Source of the DNA: Marinifilum breve
Lineage (GTDB): Bacteria; Bacteroidota; Bacteroidia; Bacteroidales; Marinifilaceae
NCBI RefSeq assembly: GCF_003202155.1
Contig: NZ_QFLI01000001.1
Coordinates: 124,001 to 188,000 of the forward strand
DNA: 64,000 nt
Direction: 5' to 3'
The position numbers were made by a program, and so were the translations under genes. Below are positions 41,946 through 51,043 of this stretch, piece after piece (positions within the stretch are counted from its first letter, which is position 1; each line of letters opens with the position of its first letter). Below the pieces are notes generated by a model, which was not told the origin of the DNA, did no database searches, and saw only the letters and a list, made by a program, of their open reading frames with translations.

Positions 41946-44258
41946 TTAAAAACCCAATGCATCCAATATTTTTTCGTTCAACTTACGATTCTCCCCTTGG
42001 TATGGATAACAATGAATATGTATTGCCGGATTGAAATTCATTTCAATAATGGCATAATTGTCTTTTGCTGCAGGTTTAGTGATATCTTCAATCATCATAT
42101 CCAAACCTGTAATTCTAACTCCTAAAGCCGCTGCTGATTTTGCAGCAATGTCCTTATAAGAAGGATGAATATCATCCGTAAAATCTATGCTATCGCCTCC
42201 TGTACTGATATTGGAATTCTCTCTTAGGTATACAATTTCATCCTTTGCAGGAATGCTATCAAAATCCAAATTCTGATCCTGTAAAAACATCACCTCAGCT
42301 TCTTCCAGTCTAATTTTTTCCAGAGGTGTTCGATATCCTCTACCACGCAATGAATCCTTATTCTTCTCCTCAACCAATTGTTTTATTGAACTGCTCCCAT
42401 CGCCTCTAACATTGGCTGGTACGCGGTGAAGTATTCCTGTAACCTGTTCGTTAATTACAAAGAATCTATACTCCTTTCCGGAAACGAATTCCTCTATCAA
42501 AATGCTATTATCATGTTCGAAAGCGATCTCAACAGCACGCTTGTATACCTCTTCGCTATTGTTTTCTTTTAAGATTGTAATTCCCAAACCAAAATTGGTT
42601 GATTTTGGTTTGATCACAATTCCTTTTCCTTCAAACAAATCAAAATCCGATTGAGCTTCTTTCACATCACGATAATCTAAACCAGAAGGCACTCTGATTC
42701 CAGCATTTTCCAGAATCTTCTTTGTAACCAATTTGTTTTCCATCATCAGAACGCTCGAATAGTTGTCTAACGATGTTCGTGTTGCCTGCATTACATATTC
42801 AGTTTTATCACCTCTGTGCAGACTGATGAAGTTCTCGCTACGGTCTAAAATTTTAAATTCCACACCACGACGCAATGCAGCTTTCATTAACAACTGGGAA
42901 GACAATTCCAGGTCTTCAAATCCGTGAAAACGGAAGCCACTCATCTCACTTTCAGTTTTGTATTTTTTTGCAAGATTCAAATGGAAGTTAATAAAGCCTT
43001 CCTCTTCTATTTGCTGCTTTACTTTATGCGAAGAGCGCTTGTCTGGATAATGAGTCAATTCTTCGGCTTTGTCCATTGCCAAGCGATAACACTCATTATC
43101 AATTATTCCTGATGATTTTGCGAATTTTTTAATGTCAGAGAAGATATTTTGAAGCATCTCATCAATCTTCAGCATATTTCCTTCGAAATCCTTCAACAAT
43201 AGATCAGGATTCAATCCACTGCAAGCTACCCAATCGTGATTCTTGGCGGCAATTCTTTGCTCTGTTTCATTGTAAATATTTTCTTCCTCTTTGAACAAAC
43301 AATAAAGCATAAACAGATGCATAAAATGCAATCTCTTTTTGGATACTCCTGACTTTTCAAAAGGATCAAGATCTAAAATTCGAACTTCGAGATGAGATAG
43401 TTTTTTACTTACTGCATCGAACTTTAATCGAATTGGCAGGTACAACTCCTCATCCAAAAGCAGCTTGCCTGAATCCACTAAATTTTTCACTGAATCTTTA
43501 TAGGCAGTCAAGCTGTTGAAATCTACAAAGTACTCTTCGGCATTTCTATAGCCCGCAGATCCTGTTCGAATTGAAACAGCCTTTCTACAACCCATCTTCA
43601 TTTTTTCGCCAGTTCTAAGCGATTTCATCTTAAAGGATGGATCTGCCTCTGGACTTTCGCCAAACAACCAAACCAAAAGCCAACGGTAACGCATAAAGTT
43701 GCGAACCATTTTCAGATATACAGCTTCACGAAAGTTAGTTTGATTTCCATCCCATTTGGTGGCTTTACATAGCTTTCGTTCTAATCGGTCTGATAAAGAA
43801 AAATTGAAGTGAATGCCAGACAACATCTGTCTTTCCTTCCCATATCTATTGGCCAGTTCCTCTCTGTATTTTTCCTTATGAACTCCCTCTTCTCCAAATT
43901 TTGCAATCGGAATTTCATCCTCATCAGGCAAAAGTGGTGGTAAACTTTGAGGCCATAACAGTTCATCGCCTAAATTTTCCGAAATCACATCATTTAAGGT
44001 TTCCAAAAAACCATGAACCTCAGCAATACTCTTTAATGGTGGGGTAATCATTTCCACCTGACTCTCAGAAAAATCGGTAGTGATAAATGGATGACGAAAT
44101 TTATCACCCAGAATTCCAGGGTGTGGCGTACTTGCCATTTTTCCCATTTCATCAACACGAACGTTTTCCTTTTCAATACCAAATAAACCATCGGTAATAC
44201 TTGCTTTAATACCATTGCAAGTCAGAGTTTTCTTAATATTATTGACTAAATGAACCAT
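41946..44258 (-). CDS. gshF: Bifunctional glutamate-cysteine ligase/glutathione synthetase
   Basis: 770 residues from the ATG at 44258; the TTG at 44276 is less likely. The N-terminal half is a gamma-glutamate-cysteine ligase (ITDGLFGIEKENVRV near residue 20, SESQVEMITPP near 65, GIHFNFS near 145). From about residue 480 an ATP-grasp domain follows (VIKPKSTNFGLGITIL near 575, MNFNPAIHIHCYPYQGENR near the end) that acts as the synthetase. One protein makes glutathione in two steps. The gene starts 4 bp after the MATE stop, so the two are co-transcribed. Confidence 0.94.
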   Translation of the reverse strand: MVHLVNNIKKTLTCNGIKASITDGLFGIEKENVRVDEMGKMASTPHPGILGDKFRHPFITTDFSESQVEMITPPLKSIAEVHGFLETLNDVISENLGDELLWPQSLPPLLPDEDEIPIAKFGEEGVHKEKYREELANRYGKERQMLSGIHFNFSLSDRLERKLCKATKWDGNQTNFREAVYLKMVRNFMRYRWLLVWLFGESPEADPSFKMKSLRTGEKMKMGCRKAVSIRTGSAGYRNAEEYFVDFNSLTAYKDSVKNLVDSGKLLLDEELYLPIRLKFDAVSKKLSHLEVRILDLDPFEKSGVSKKRLHFMHLFMLYCLFKEEENIYNETEQRIAAKNHDWVACSGLNPDLLLKDFEGNMLKIDEMLQNIFSDIKKFAKSSGIIDNECYRLAMDKAEELTHYPDKRSSHKVKQQIEEEGFINFHLNLAKKYKTESEMSGFRFHGFEDLELSSQLLMKAALRRGVEFKILDRSENFISLHRGDKTEYVMQATRTSLDNYSSVLMMENKLVTKKILENAGIRVPSGLDYRDVKEAQSDFDLFEGKGIVIKPKSTNFGLGITILKENNSEEVYKRAVEIAFEHDNSILIEEFVSGKEYRFFVINEQVTGILHRVPANVRGDGSSSIKQLVEEKNKDSLRGRGYRTPLEKIRLEEAEVMFLQDQNLDFDSIPAKDEIVYLRENSNISTGGDSIDFTDDIHPSYKDIAAKSAAALGVRITGLDMMIEDITKPAAKDNYAIIEMNFNPAIHIHCYPYQGENRKLNEKILDALGF

Positions 44259-44262
44259 CGCA

Positions 44263-45615
44263 CTAAATTTTTCCAAAAGTATCTTTTTTCATATATGCCC
44301 TAAGCAGCATATACATTACAATTCCCTTTAATATACTACTTCCTGTAATACTCCACCATACACCATTTAAACTTAAGAATGTATAGAAACCAAGGAAGTA
44401 TGCACCCGGCAAGCGTAAGCTAGTGAAAATTACACTTACTACTGCCGATATTTTTGTTTTTCCTAAACCATTAAATACACCTGCATTAATCATCTCCAAG
44501 CACATAAATAACTGGGAAACTGCCAGAATCATTAAATACTCTTTCCCCATAAGAATACTTTCTTCTTCGGGAACAAAGATTGAAAAGAGGGTTTTAGGTA
44601 TCAGCAAAAATAATACTGTTGTTACTGAACCAACAATGAAAGACATTCTCCAACCTGCTCTGTAAATATTCGGTACTTCAGTCAAGTTTTTCGCTCCATA
44701 ATTCTGCCCAACCATAATGGTTACAGCTTGCATAAATCCCCCTACAATCATGAAGGTAATTGATTCAATCTGAACCCCAATTTTCTGAACCGCAATAGCA
44801 TTCGGTCCCCAATCTGCAATAATTCTTGCAAGGAAAATGTATATAATCGAGAAGGAAATTCGCTGAACCGCAGCTGGTGTACCCACCGCAAATATGGTCT
44901 TAAACTTATCCAGGCATGGTAAAATGCCTCTAAAATTAATGTTAGCCGTTTTCTTATAGATGTATAGAAAATAAAGCAAACTCAACAAACGACCAATAAT
45001 CGTAGCGTAAGCTGCTCCATCAACGCCTAGAGATAATCCGAAAATTAAGATTGGGTCGAGTACAATATTGGCAGCCGTTCCAATTAAACTGGATTTAAAA
45101 GAAACCTTTGTTTCGGAGTGAGCATTAAACATGCTAATGAATAAAAGGTTGGCATAACTTAAAATCACTCCAAATGTACTAATCACAAGATAAGAAGTGG
45201 CCATCTCGTTCACCTCTGGATCCTGCATTTGAAAGAAGTTGATAAACTTTTCGGGGAATCCCCAGAATATAGCTGAAAATACCGTAGCGATTAGTCCAAT
45301 ACCCCAAAGTGCCGAAGTTGCAAACCTACCTGCTCCCTCCTCATCCTTGGCTCCCACCGAATGTGAAATTTTAATATTGGCCCCTACAGTTACAATGGAA
45401 GCCATGGCCCAACCCAAATGAAGAAAGAATCCTGCCGACCCTACTGCCGCTACAGCATTACTTCCCAATGATCCTACCCAAATCATATCAGTAAGATTAT
45501 AAGCTGTGTGCAACAAATAAGAACCAATTATAGGAATGGCCAATTTAAGCAGGTCTTTGCCTACTGCTGAATATTGTTGTTCTCGCTTAAAAAAGCGAGC
45601 TAAAAATCTGATCAT
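44263..45615 (-). CDS. MATE-family efflux transporter
   Basis: 450 residues, about 12 membrane helices in two MatE repeats. N-terminal AIPIIGSYLLHTAYNLTDMIWVG region (about 27-49) and the second-half GQNYGA (about 293-298) are family hallmarks. Exports cationic drugs, dyes or metabolites using Na+ or H+. Co-transcribed with gshF, so it might export a glutathione-linked compound or another thiol product; that link is speculation. A -7 element TATTTTTG lies at 45639-45646. Confidence 0.92.
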   Translation of the reverse strand: MIRFLARFFKREQQYSAVGKDLLKLAIPIIGSYLLHTAYNLTDMIWVGSLGSNAVAAVGSAGFFLHLGWAMASIVTVGANIKISHSVGAKDEEGAGRFATSALWGIGLIATVFSAIFWGFPEKFINFFQMQDPEVNEMATSYLVISTFGVILSYANLLFISMFNAHSETKVSFKSSLIGTAANIVLDPILIFGLSLGVDGAAYATIIGRLLSLLYFLYIYKKTANINFRGILPCLDKFKTIFAVGTPAAVQRISFSIIYIFLARIIADWGPNAIAVQKIGVQIESITFMIVGGFMQAVTIMVGQNYGAKNLTEVPNIYRAGWRMSFIVGSVTTVLFLLIPKTLFSIFVPEEESILMGKEYLMILAVSQLFMCLEMINAGVFNGLGKTKISAVVSVIFTSLRLPGAYFLGFYTFLSLNGVWWSITGSSILKGIVMYMLLRAYMKKDTFGKI

Positions 45616-45638
45616 AAAAAAAACTCGAAGTACAAGTA

Positions 45639-45646
45639 CAAAAATA
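45639..45646 (-). promoter_or_regulatory. Putative -7 element for the MATE/gshF operon
   Basis: TATTTTTG on the minus strand, 23 bp upstream of the start at 45615. Confidence 0.35.
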
Positions 45647-45695
45647 CAATGTATTTCGAGTTCTATTTCTTAATCTATTGTTAATTTCTATGATT

Positions 45696-45736
45696 ACCCC
45701 CTAAATCCCCCTGAAGGGGGACTTTGGTTCTTGCAA
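45696..45736. repeat. Dispersed C-rich hairpin repeat, copy 1
   Basis: CCCCCTAAATCCCCCTGAAG followed by GGGGGACTTTGGTTCTTGCA. Same element at 50901-50944 and 51619-51663. CCCCCTGAAGGGGG forms a hairpin. Confidence 0.8.
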
Positions 45737-45757
45737 TTTATATCTGTTCATTGATAT

Positions 45758-46156
45758 CTATTCTTTCCAAAAGCCTCGTTGATTTCCCAATCTGAACTTA
45801 CCTGGTCCGATAAGAGCTACAGCCAAAGAGCCAAATATATACAGAGCATTTAATTCAACAACCAAACCACCATATTCGGTGAATTTAAATATTTCGTGAG
45901 CATGTGCTGCTGCCGTTGCAACCAATATGGTAAACGAAATTAATAGGCCAGAAACTCTGGTATATAATCCTAATATCATTAAAATTGGCGCTACAATTTC
46001 ACCAACATATACTCCATAAGATAAAAATTGCGGCATTCCGGCTTGCCCTAACAAGTACTTTACTCCACCAATTCCATTCATTAATTTATGAATTCCGTGA
46101 GGCAACATTAAACCTGCCACACTCACTCTTAATATTAGTTTTCCTAAATTTTCCAT
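45758..46156 (-). CDS. DoxX-family membrane protein
   Basis: 132 residues, four membrane helices; start MENLGKLILRVSVAGLMLPHGIHKL typical of DoxX/YphA proteins (helix 1 about 5-20), GEIVAPILMILGLYTR (about 52-67). Members are linked to redox stress and thiosulfate oxidation but often have no assigned role. A -7 element TAGATTTG lies at 46173-46180. Divergent from the MFS gene. Confidence 0.86.
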   Translation of the reverse strand: MENLGKLILRVSVAGLMLPHGIHKLMNGIGGVKYLLGQAGMPQFLSYGVYVGEIVAPILMILGLYTRVSGLLISFTILVATAAAHAHEIFKFTEYGGLVVELNALYIFGSLAVALIGPGKFRLGNQRGFWKE

Positions 46157-46255
46157 TGATTAATTTTTTATTCAAATCTAAAATAGAAAGTAATTTCTTA
46201 ATAAATTGTTAACTAGCTATTATTTAATCTCTATCAAGGGATAAACAAAATCGAT

Positions 46256-46263
46256 TACCTTTG
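46256..46263 (+). promoter_or_regulatory. Putative -7 element for the MFS gene
   Basis: TACCTTTG followed by C, 29 bp before the ATG at 46293. No clear -33 box. Confidence 0.45.
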
Positions 46264-46292
46264 CAGCTCAATAACTATCAACCAAAACTTGA

Positions 46293-47600
46293 ATGAGAAG
46301 AAATCCGAATTTCCCTTTTGCACCTGCTAAATTTCCATTTTTCTACGGCTGGGTAAGTATGGCCGCTGGTACCATTGGTGTACTTTGCAGCATTCCCGGA
46401 CAAACCATTGGTGTATCTGTCTTCACCGATTACTTAATTGACGAATTGCAATTGAGCAGAGATGTGTTGAGCACCGCCTATTTAATTGGAACCGTGGCCA
46501 GTTCAACAATATTGACCTATGCAGGAAAAATATACGACAAATTCGGAGCAAGATTTACCGCTATTATTGCGGCATTAACCCTTGCCATTACTCTCATGCT
46601 GTTTTCAGCTTCAACGGGCATAGCAAGCGGATTATCAGAAGCCTTTAGTATTAAATATTCGGTGGTTTCATTTGCAATGGTATCCCTTTTCTTCTTCTTG
46701 CTGCGCTTTTCGGGACAAGGAGTATTAACTCTGGCATCACGCAACCTTATTATGAAATGGTTCGACAAACGCAGGGGTTTGGCCAATAGCATTTCCAGTG
46801 CCATACAGTCATTTGGCTTTGCTGTTGCTCCATTGTTTATAGCCATGTTAATTGGTGAATTCGATTGGAGAACCGCATACCAGATATTGGCAATCTTAAC
46901 CCTTTTGTTCGTTGTTTTTGCCTTTATTGTTTACCGAGATAATCCTGAAGAATGTGGTTTAATACCGGATGGAAAAATACTTGAAGCCAAATCGAACAAC
47001 AGTTCATTCACACCTAAAAGAGATTATACTTTGCCGGAAGCACGCAGCACATGGGTATTTTGGATTTTTGCCCTTGCCTTATGCTTTAGTGCTTTCTTTG
47101 TTACTGGTTTTACTTTTAATGTAATCTCCATATTCGATTCATGCGGTTATTCCGAGCAAAAAGCACTAAGCGTATTTATACCAACATCTATCGTATCTAT
47201 CATTACGGCATTTGTTGGCAATATTCTTAGCGATTATATGCGTTTGCAAAAATTGTTATTGGTTTATTTATCCGGATGTTTGTTATCGGCATTGGGAGTA
47301 GCAATTCTTAATTATCCTGTAGGATATTATATTTTAATATTTGGTAATGGCGTTATGGGCGGTTTGTTTGCAGTGCTTGCATCGCTTACCTGGCCTCGTT
47401 TCTTCGGACGCAAATATTTGGGAGCCATTAGTGGATTATCCATGTCGCTTATTGTTTTTGCCAGCGCAATAGCTCCTTTGTTCTTTAGTAGAATTTATAC
47501 GCTTACCGGCAATTATTTCCTTGCGGGATACATTGGCGTAGCAGTAGTGGTTGTTCTTCTCCTTCTATCGGGAAAAGCAAAGAACCCGCAATTGAATTAA
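46293..47600 (+). CDS. MFS transporter, OFA/monocarboxylate-like
   Basis: 435 residues, 12 membrane helices. N-terminal FFYGWVSMAAGTIGVLCSIPGQ (landmark about 17-38) and the RQGVLTLASRNLIMKWFDKRRGLA region, read here as SGQGVLTLASRN (about 140-151), resemble OFA-family oxalate/formate and lactate-type carriers. Exports or imports a small carboxylate; substrate unknown. Confidence 0.86.
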   Translation: MRRNPNFPFAPAKFPFFYGWVSMAAGTIGVLCSIPGQTIGVSVFTDYLIDELQLSRDVLSTAYLIGTVASSTILTYAGKIYDKFGARFTAIIAALTLAITLMLFSASTGIASGLSEAFSIKYSVVSFAMVSLFFFLLRFSGQGVLTLASRNLIMKWFDKRRGLANSISSAIQSFGFAVAPLFIAMLIGEFDWRTAYQILAILTLLFVVFAFIVYRDNPEECGLIPDGKILEAKSNNSSFTPKRDYTLPEARSTWVFWIFALALCFSAFFVTGFTFNVISIFDSCGYSEQKALSVFIPTSIVSIITAFVGNILSDYMRLQKLLLVYLSGCLLSALGVAILNYPVGYYILIFGNGVMGGLFAVLASLTWPRFFGRKYLGAISGLSMSLIVFASAIAPLFFSRIYTLTGNYFLAGYIGVAVVVVLLLLSGKAKNPQLN

Positions 47601-47648
47601 GTTTTTATTGATATTATATTCATTATCTGATCATTTTCGTTAAATTTA

Positions 47649-48407
47649 TTGTCACTTGAACCAAACATATTATTTGAAGTGACTGAAATAGCAAACAACA
47701 TTCAAAAAGATCTTTTGGATAAGATTGAATCCATACCAGAAAAGCAAATTATTACACCCACAATTCCCATAGCCATCTATTTACAAGAATCTGAAAACCT
47801 TGCAGCATGGGCAATGGATGATCTGGATCAACTCTCGAAGGTTGGAATAAATATTACACATATAGAAGATGTAAAAGAGCGAATTGAAGCTTGTCGTTTG
47901 CTTCAAACGGAATGGATGAATATCAAAAACTGCACTTCAGATGCTAAAATCAAGTGGCAAAAAGACTCTGAAGCTGGCTATGCGCTACATAAGGAAATCT
48001 TACACGATTTTAATTTTGCTTATCGAGATGATAAGAGACAAATGAAAATAATTAAACGTCTTAAATTAAAACGTGGTATTTCCAGCTTAGTAGAAAACCT
48101 TGGCGTTTTTGCAGAAATAGGACGACATGAAAAGGAGCCATTAGAAAAAATACATTTCAACTTCGATAAGCTGGAGAAAGCACGTCAATTATCTTATTCT
48201 CTTCATGACATACACAACGACTATACATCTAGTACAGAAAAAAAGCACAAACAAAAGGTTTTGAGAGACAAATCGTACACCTATCTAAAATTATTGCTCG
48301 ATGAAATAAGGTTATCTGGCAAATATGTATTCTCCGGGAATAAAGAACGCCTTCAAGGCTATAAAGTGAACTACTTTATCCAAAAAAGAGCATCACAAAA
48401 GGAATAA
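47649..48407 (+). CDS. Helical protein of unknown function next to the mirrored array
   Basis: 252 residues from a TTG at 47649; a GTG at 47679 is an alternative and no ATG is suitable. No signal or membrane segment. Mostly alpha-helical, with positively charged stretches (KIIKRLKLKRG, about 137-147; STEKKHKQKVLRDK) and a C-terminal segment YLKLLLDEIRLSGKYVFSGN (about 216-235) that looks like a conserved family signature. It may bind nucleic acid. It ends 70 bp before the CTTGC/GCAAG array, so a protein-array link is possible. Confidence 0.6.
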   Translation: MSLEPNILFEVTEIANNIQKDLLDKIESIPEKQIITPTIPIAIYLQESENLAAWAMDDLDQLSKVGINITHIEDVKERIEACRLLQTEWMNIKNCTSDAKIKWQKDSEAGYALHKEILHDFNFAYRDDKRQMKIIKRLKLKRGISSLVENLGVFAEIGRHEKEPLEKIHFNFDKLEKARQLSYSLHDIHNDYTSSTEKKHKQKVLRDKSYTYLKLLLDEIRLSGKYVFSGNKERLQGYKVNYFIQKRASQKE

Positions 48408-48476
48408 ACCTCTCCTTAAGCGAAAATTACTATTCCAATTTACCAATTGAGTACTTCTATAGGTAAGAAATGTTCT

Positions 48477-48692
48477 CTTGCATTATTAAATTCTAGCTTG
48501 CGATATTTTTTTATCTTCTTGCACTTTATTTATATGTCTTGCGTTTTTTATTGTAGACTTGCATATTGTTTCAACGTCTTGCACTGCAAGTGCTATGTTA
48601 TTTTCCGCAAGATTCTCTTTTTTTTCTGCAAGTCATTATTTTTTATTGCAAGGCTTATATTTTTACTGCAAGATTCTATTATTTTTTGCAAG
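48477..48692. repeat. Mirror-symmetric array: six CTTGC then six GCAAG at 20-21 bp
   Basis: CTTGC at 48477, 48497, 48518, 48538, 48558, 48578; GCAAG at 48586, 48607, 48628, 48648, 48668, 48688. Steps are 20 or 21 bp within each half, and the centre is CTTGC-ACT-GCAAG. Spacers are T-rich and differ from each other. The motif often extends to TCTTGCA or TGCAAGA. Spacing equals about two helical turns, so all motifs face one side of the DNA; a transcript could also fold into a ladder of twelve half-sites. Confidence 0.92.
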
Positions 48693-48873
48693 ACTTAATT
48701 TCTTAATATTAGGAATACTGATTTTTACAATAGGGATATAATTTTTTGCCATTGGCATCTACTATGGGCGATTAGCCTATTAAATCTGCAAACAGGGCAT
48801 CATTATTTTCCCAAAACAATACCTATGCTGATATTCATTAAAAAGATAACATAATCAATTGTTTGAAAATAAC

Positions 48874-49362
48874 CTAAAAACCGAATGAACCAAAATCATC
48901 TATTGTAATAGAACATACATTTTGATATTCAATACTAAATTGTATATAATCCTCTCTATAATGTAAGGTATAACGATAATCGCCTATATTTTCTGATATA
49001 AGCTTATTACGATAATTATCTTCTTATACTTCACCTTTAAGTATGTTGTATCTTTCTTTAATTAATTCTAATAAGATATCCCATTTTGTTATATCACAGG
49101 TTGTAAACTCAAAAGCTTTGACGGTGTGTTTTGGTTTGTATTGTTTACACATATCTAACCTACCTACAACTCCCATAAATGTAGCTTTATTATTATCTGT
49201 ACTATCAGTTTCAAGCTCCTTTAGTAGTAAACTTTCAACAGTTTTACCATTTATTTTAGGGTTACCTTCGAGCGGTATAGAATCCACTTTAGATGTTACA
49301 GGAGTAGTAATCGGTAGAATCCTGTTCCCTAATTTGTCAATGATTCCTCTATCTGTTTTCAT
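48874..49362 (-). pseudogene. Unknown gene broken by an in-frame TAA stop
   Basis: From an ATG at 49362 a 112-residue frame ends at a TAA (49024-49026). Directly after the stop, in the same frame, 49 more codons read EDNYRNKLISENIGDYRYTL and on to DDFGSFGF, ending at 48874-48876. The downstream part has the strand-like, aromatic pattern of real protein, so the intact gene encoded about 162 residues. No signal peptide; family unknown. The stop is probably a nonsense mutation; a truncated functional product cannot be excluded. Confidence 0.6.
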
Positions 49363-49695
49363 TTCTTTGTTTGTAGTATTTTGTACTGCTCAAACAAAGA
49401 TAACTAAATATAGATACAGAGGTAGCCAAAAACAAATTTAAAGTGATCTTGAAAAATCTCAGCTACCTCAGATTTATAATCTGAGGTTTGGGGAATCTGA
49501 AATTTTCAATTTCATCTTACATCGGATTAAATATCCTCTCCTCTCAGCCTGTAAATTTCAAATTTACAGGAGCATTTGGCCCTCCAGTCTTGATAAATGT
49601 TCTCCCAACAATACCTATCTTGATATAGATTAAAAAAAATATTCCATTGGATGTAATAATCTTGAAATTCTGCCACTAATTAAGAAAAAACTATA
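49363..49695. other. Intergenic hairpin repeats upstream of the ECF sigma gene
   Basis: 333 bp. It holds CCTCAGATTTATAATCTGAGG minus its last base as a palindrome at 49466-49486, TGAAATTTTCAATTTCA (49498-49514), and CCTGTAAATTT / AAATTTACAGG around one C (49548-49570). The first two recur in the same order at 50822-50870, on the other side of the sigma factor pair. No promoter was recognised. Confidence 0.7.
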
Positions 49696-50181
49696 GTGAG
49701 TAACGATTTTTATACATCATCGATTTTACCGTATGCCGCTATCATTGTGAAGATATGCCGGGCATATACCAACACACAAGAAGATTTCGAAGATTATTAT
49801 CAAGAGGTCTGTTTGCAGATTTGGAGGAGCCGAAAGAATTTTAACGGACAATCGGAATGGTCTACATGGATCTACCGATTAACGCTTAATGTTTGCTTGA
49901 CTCTTCTGAAGAAGAAGGATCGCCAGCATGTGGCATCAGATTATTTGCCTGACGAGGCAAGTGAGGGCAGCCATGTATTTGCCGACGAATCTTTAAATCA
50001 ATTGTATGACGCCATTAAGCAGTTATCCGAAGTCGACCGTGGGATTATTCTGCTTTACCTGGAAGAGAAGTCATATAAAGAAATTGCAGACATTATTGGT
50101 AGCAACACGAACAACATTGGTGTGCGAATTAAAAGAATTAAGGAACGATTAAAAAAATTACTAAATGGAAAAGTCAATTGA
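49696..50181 (+). CDS. ECF-type RNA polymerase sigma factor
   Basis: 161 residues from a GTG start. Region 2 (about 10-75: EDFEDYYQEVCLQIWRSRKNF, landmark 25-45) binds core polymerase and the -10 element; region 4 (about 105-158: DRGIILLYLEEKSYKEIADIIG, landmark 112-133) binds the -35 element. The following gene overlaps it by 17 bp and encodes a membrane protein, the usual place of an anti-sigma factor. Small regulon expected. Confidence 0.9.
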   Translation: MSNDFYTSSILPYAAIIVKICRAYTNTQEDFEDYYQEVCLQIWRSRKNFNGQSEWSTWIYRLTLNVCLTLLKKKDRQHVASDYLPDEASEGSHVFADESLNQLYDAIKQLSEVDRGIILLYLEEKSYKEIADIIGSNTNNIGVRIKRIKERLKKLLNGKVN

Positions 50182-50815
50182 AAATATATGGAACGAGGGA
50201 TTTTTAAACAAGGAATGTGTTGTTATCCCTAAACTCAATAATTTATACAGTCAGAAATCGAAACACCTGATCGAGAAATTTAAACGAATGGGCAAAAATA
50301 ACCTTTATGGAATTGTTATTGGCGCCACATTTATGCTACTGGTTTCTTTCTTTTTGAAAATACCGATTATAGGAAGTTTTTTCTTCTTACTATTGATGCT
50401 GGTGGTATGGGTAGGCAAAAAGCAAAGTGACAAACTGGAAGAACTGGACATTTCTTTGAACAGTTATCAGTACTTAAAAGCTTTTGATGCTTGGTTGAAA
50501 AAAGCCATATCGCAATACATGAAAATTTTTAAGTTTCTATATCCACTTCTGTTTCTGGCTATCATTTTGGGTACGCTTTACGCTGATATGAATCCGTTTT
50601 TGAAAGAAAGAACCATTGATAAAATCATGAGCGATCCGGATACCTATTTGTTATATGGTTTGCCGATATTCTATCTTCTTCCAATGGGTATCTTTCTAAT
50701 CTTGGTCACCATATTTAGTGGCAAACTGTACCTGTTTGATATCGGATTGATTTATGGCAACATCTTCAGAAAACTGGAGGAGACTATTGCTGATATGGAG
50801 GAGCTGCAGGGGTAA
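50165..50815 (+). CDS. Membrane protein coupled to the sigma factor, possible anti-sigma
   Basis: 216 residues. The first 45 residues are cytoplasmic and charged; two membrane helices follow (about 45-62, 65-83), then a soluble stretch (about 84-120) and two more helices (about 122-145, 160-182). Start overlaps the sigma gene by 17 bp, so translation is coupled. No zinc-binding ZAS motif or FecR domain is visible, so it would be an atypical anti-sigma factor. Assignment from position only. Confidence 0.6.
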   Translation: MEKSIENIWNEGFLNKECVVIPKLNNLYSQKSKHLIEKFKRMGKNNLYGIVIGATFMLLVSFFLKIPIIGSFFFLLLMLVVWVGKKQSDKLEELDISLNSYQYLKAFDAWLKKAISQYMKIFKFLYPLLFLAIILGTLYADMNPFLKERTIDKIMSDPDTYLLYGLPIFYLLPMGIFLILVTIFSGKLYLFDIGLIYGNIFRKLEETIADMEELQG

Positions 50816-50821
50816 ATCGCT

Positions 50822-50870
50822 CCTCAGATCTGTAATCTGAGGTTTGTCGAGCTTGAAATTTCTAATTTCA
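50822..50870. repeat. Double-hairpin repeat downstream of the sigma pair
   Basis: CCTCAGAT-CTG-TAATCTGAGG (50822-50842) and TGAAATTT-C-TAATTTCA (50854-50870), the same order and orientation as at 49466-49514. The two copies flank the sigma/membrane gene pair. Confidence 0.75.
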
Positions 50871-50900
50871 CTTTAGAACAGAATAAAAATCCTTAACCCA

Positions 50901-50944
50901 TACCCCCCCTGAATCCCCTGGAAATGAGGACTTTGGTTGCTGCA
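50901..50944. repeat. Dispersed C-rich hairpin repeat, copy 2
   Basis: TACCCCCCCTGAATCCCCTG then GGACTTTGGTTGCTGCA after a short interval. Its stem (CCCCTGGAAATGAGG) is weaker than in the other copies. Confidence 0.75.
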
Positions 50945-50968
50945 TATTTGAATCTGATAATTGAAAAC

Positions 50969-51005
50969 AAAAAAGCGCATAGATCAAATATTGAATCTTT
51001 GCGCT
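50969..51005 (-). terminator. Intrinsic terminator of the YkgJ-like gene
   Basis: On the minus strand GCGCAAAGATTC pairs with ATCTATGCGC (arms about 50975-50984 and 50993-51004), followed by six Ts. It lies 39 bp beyond the stop at 51044. Confidence 0.8.
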
Positions 51006-51043
51006 CTTTCCATATAATATCTTAGCGTACTTCGCGTGAAACT

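Noticed and set aside
48477-48692. CRISPR array
   Set aside because: Repeats are only 5-7 bp, invert in the middle, and no cas gene is present.
48447-48741. Two overlapping frames of 60-83 residues rich in Phe, Leu, Cys
   Set aside because: They are translations of the CTTGC/GCAAG array and its T-rich spacers.
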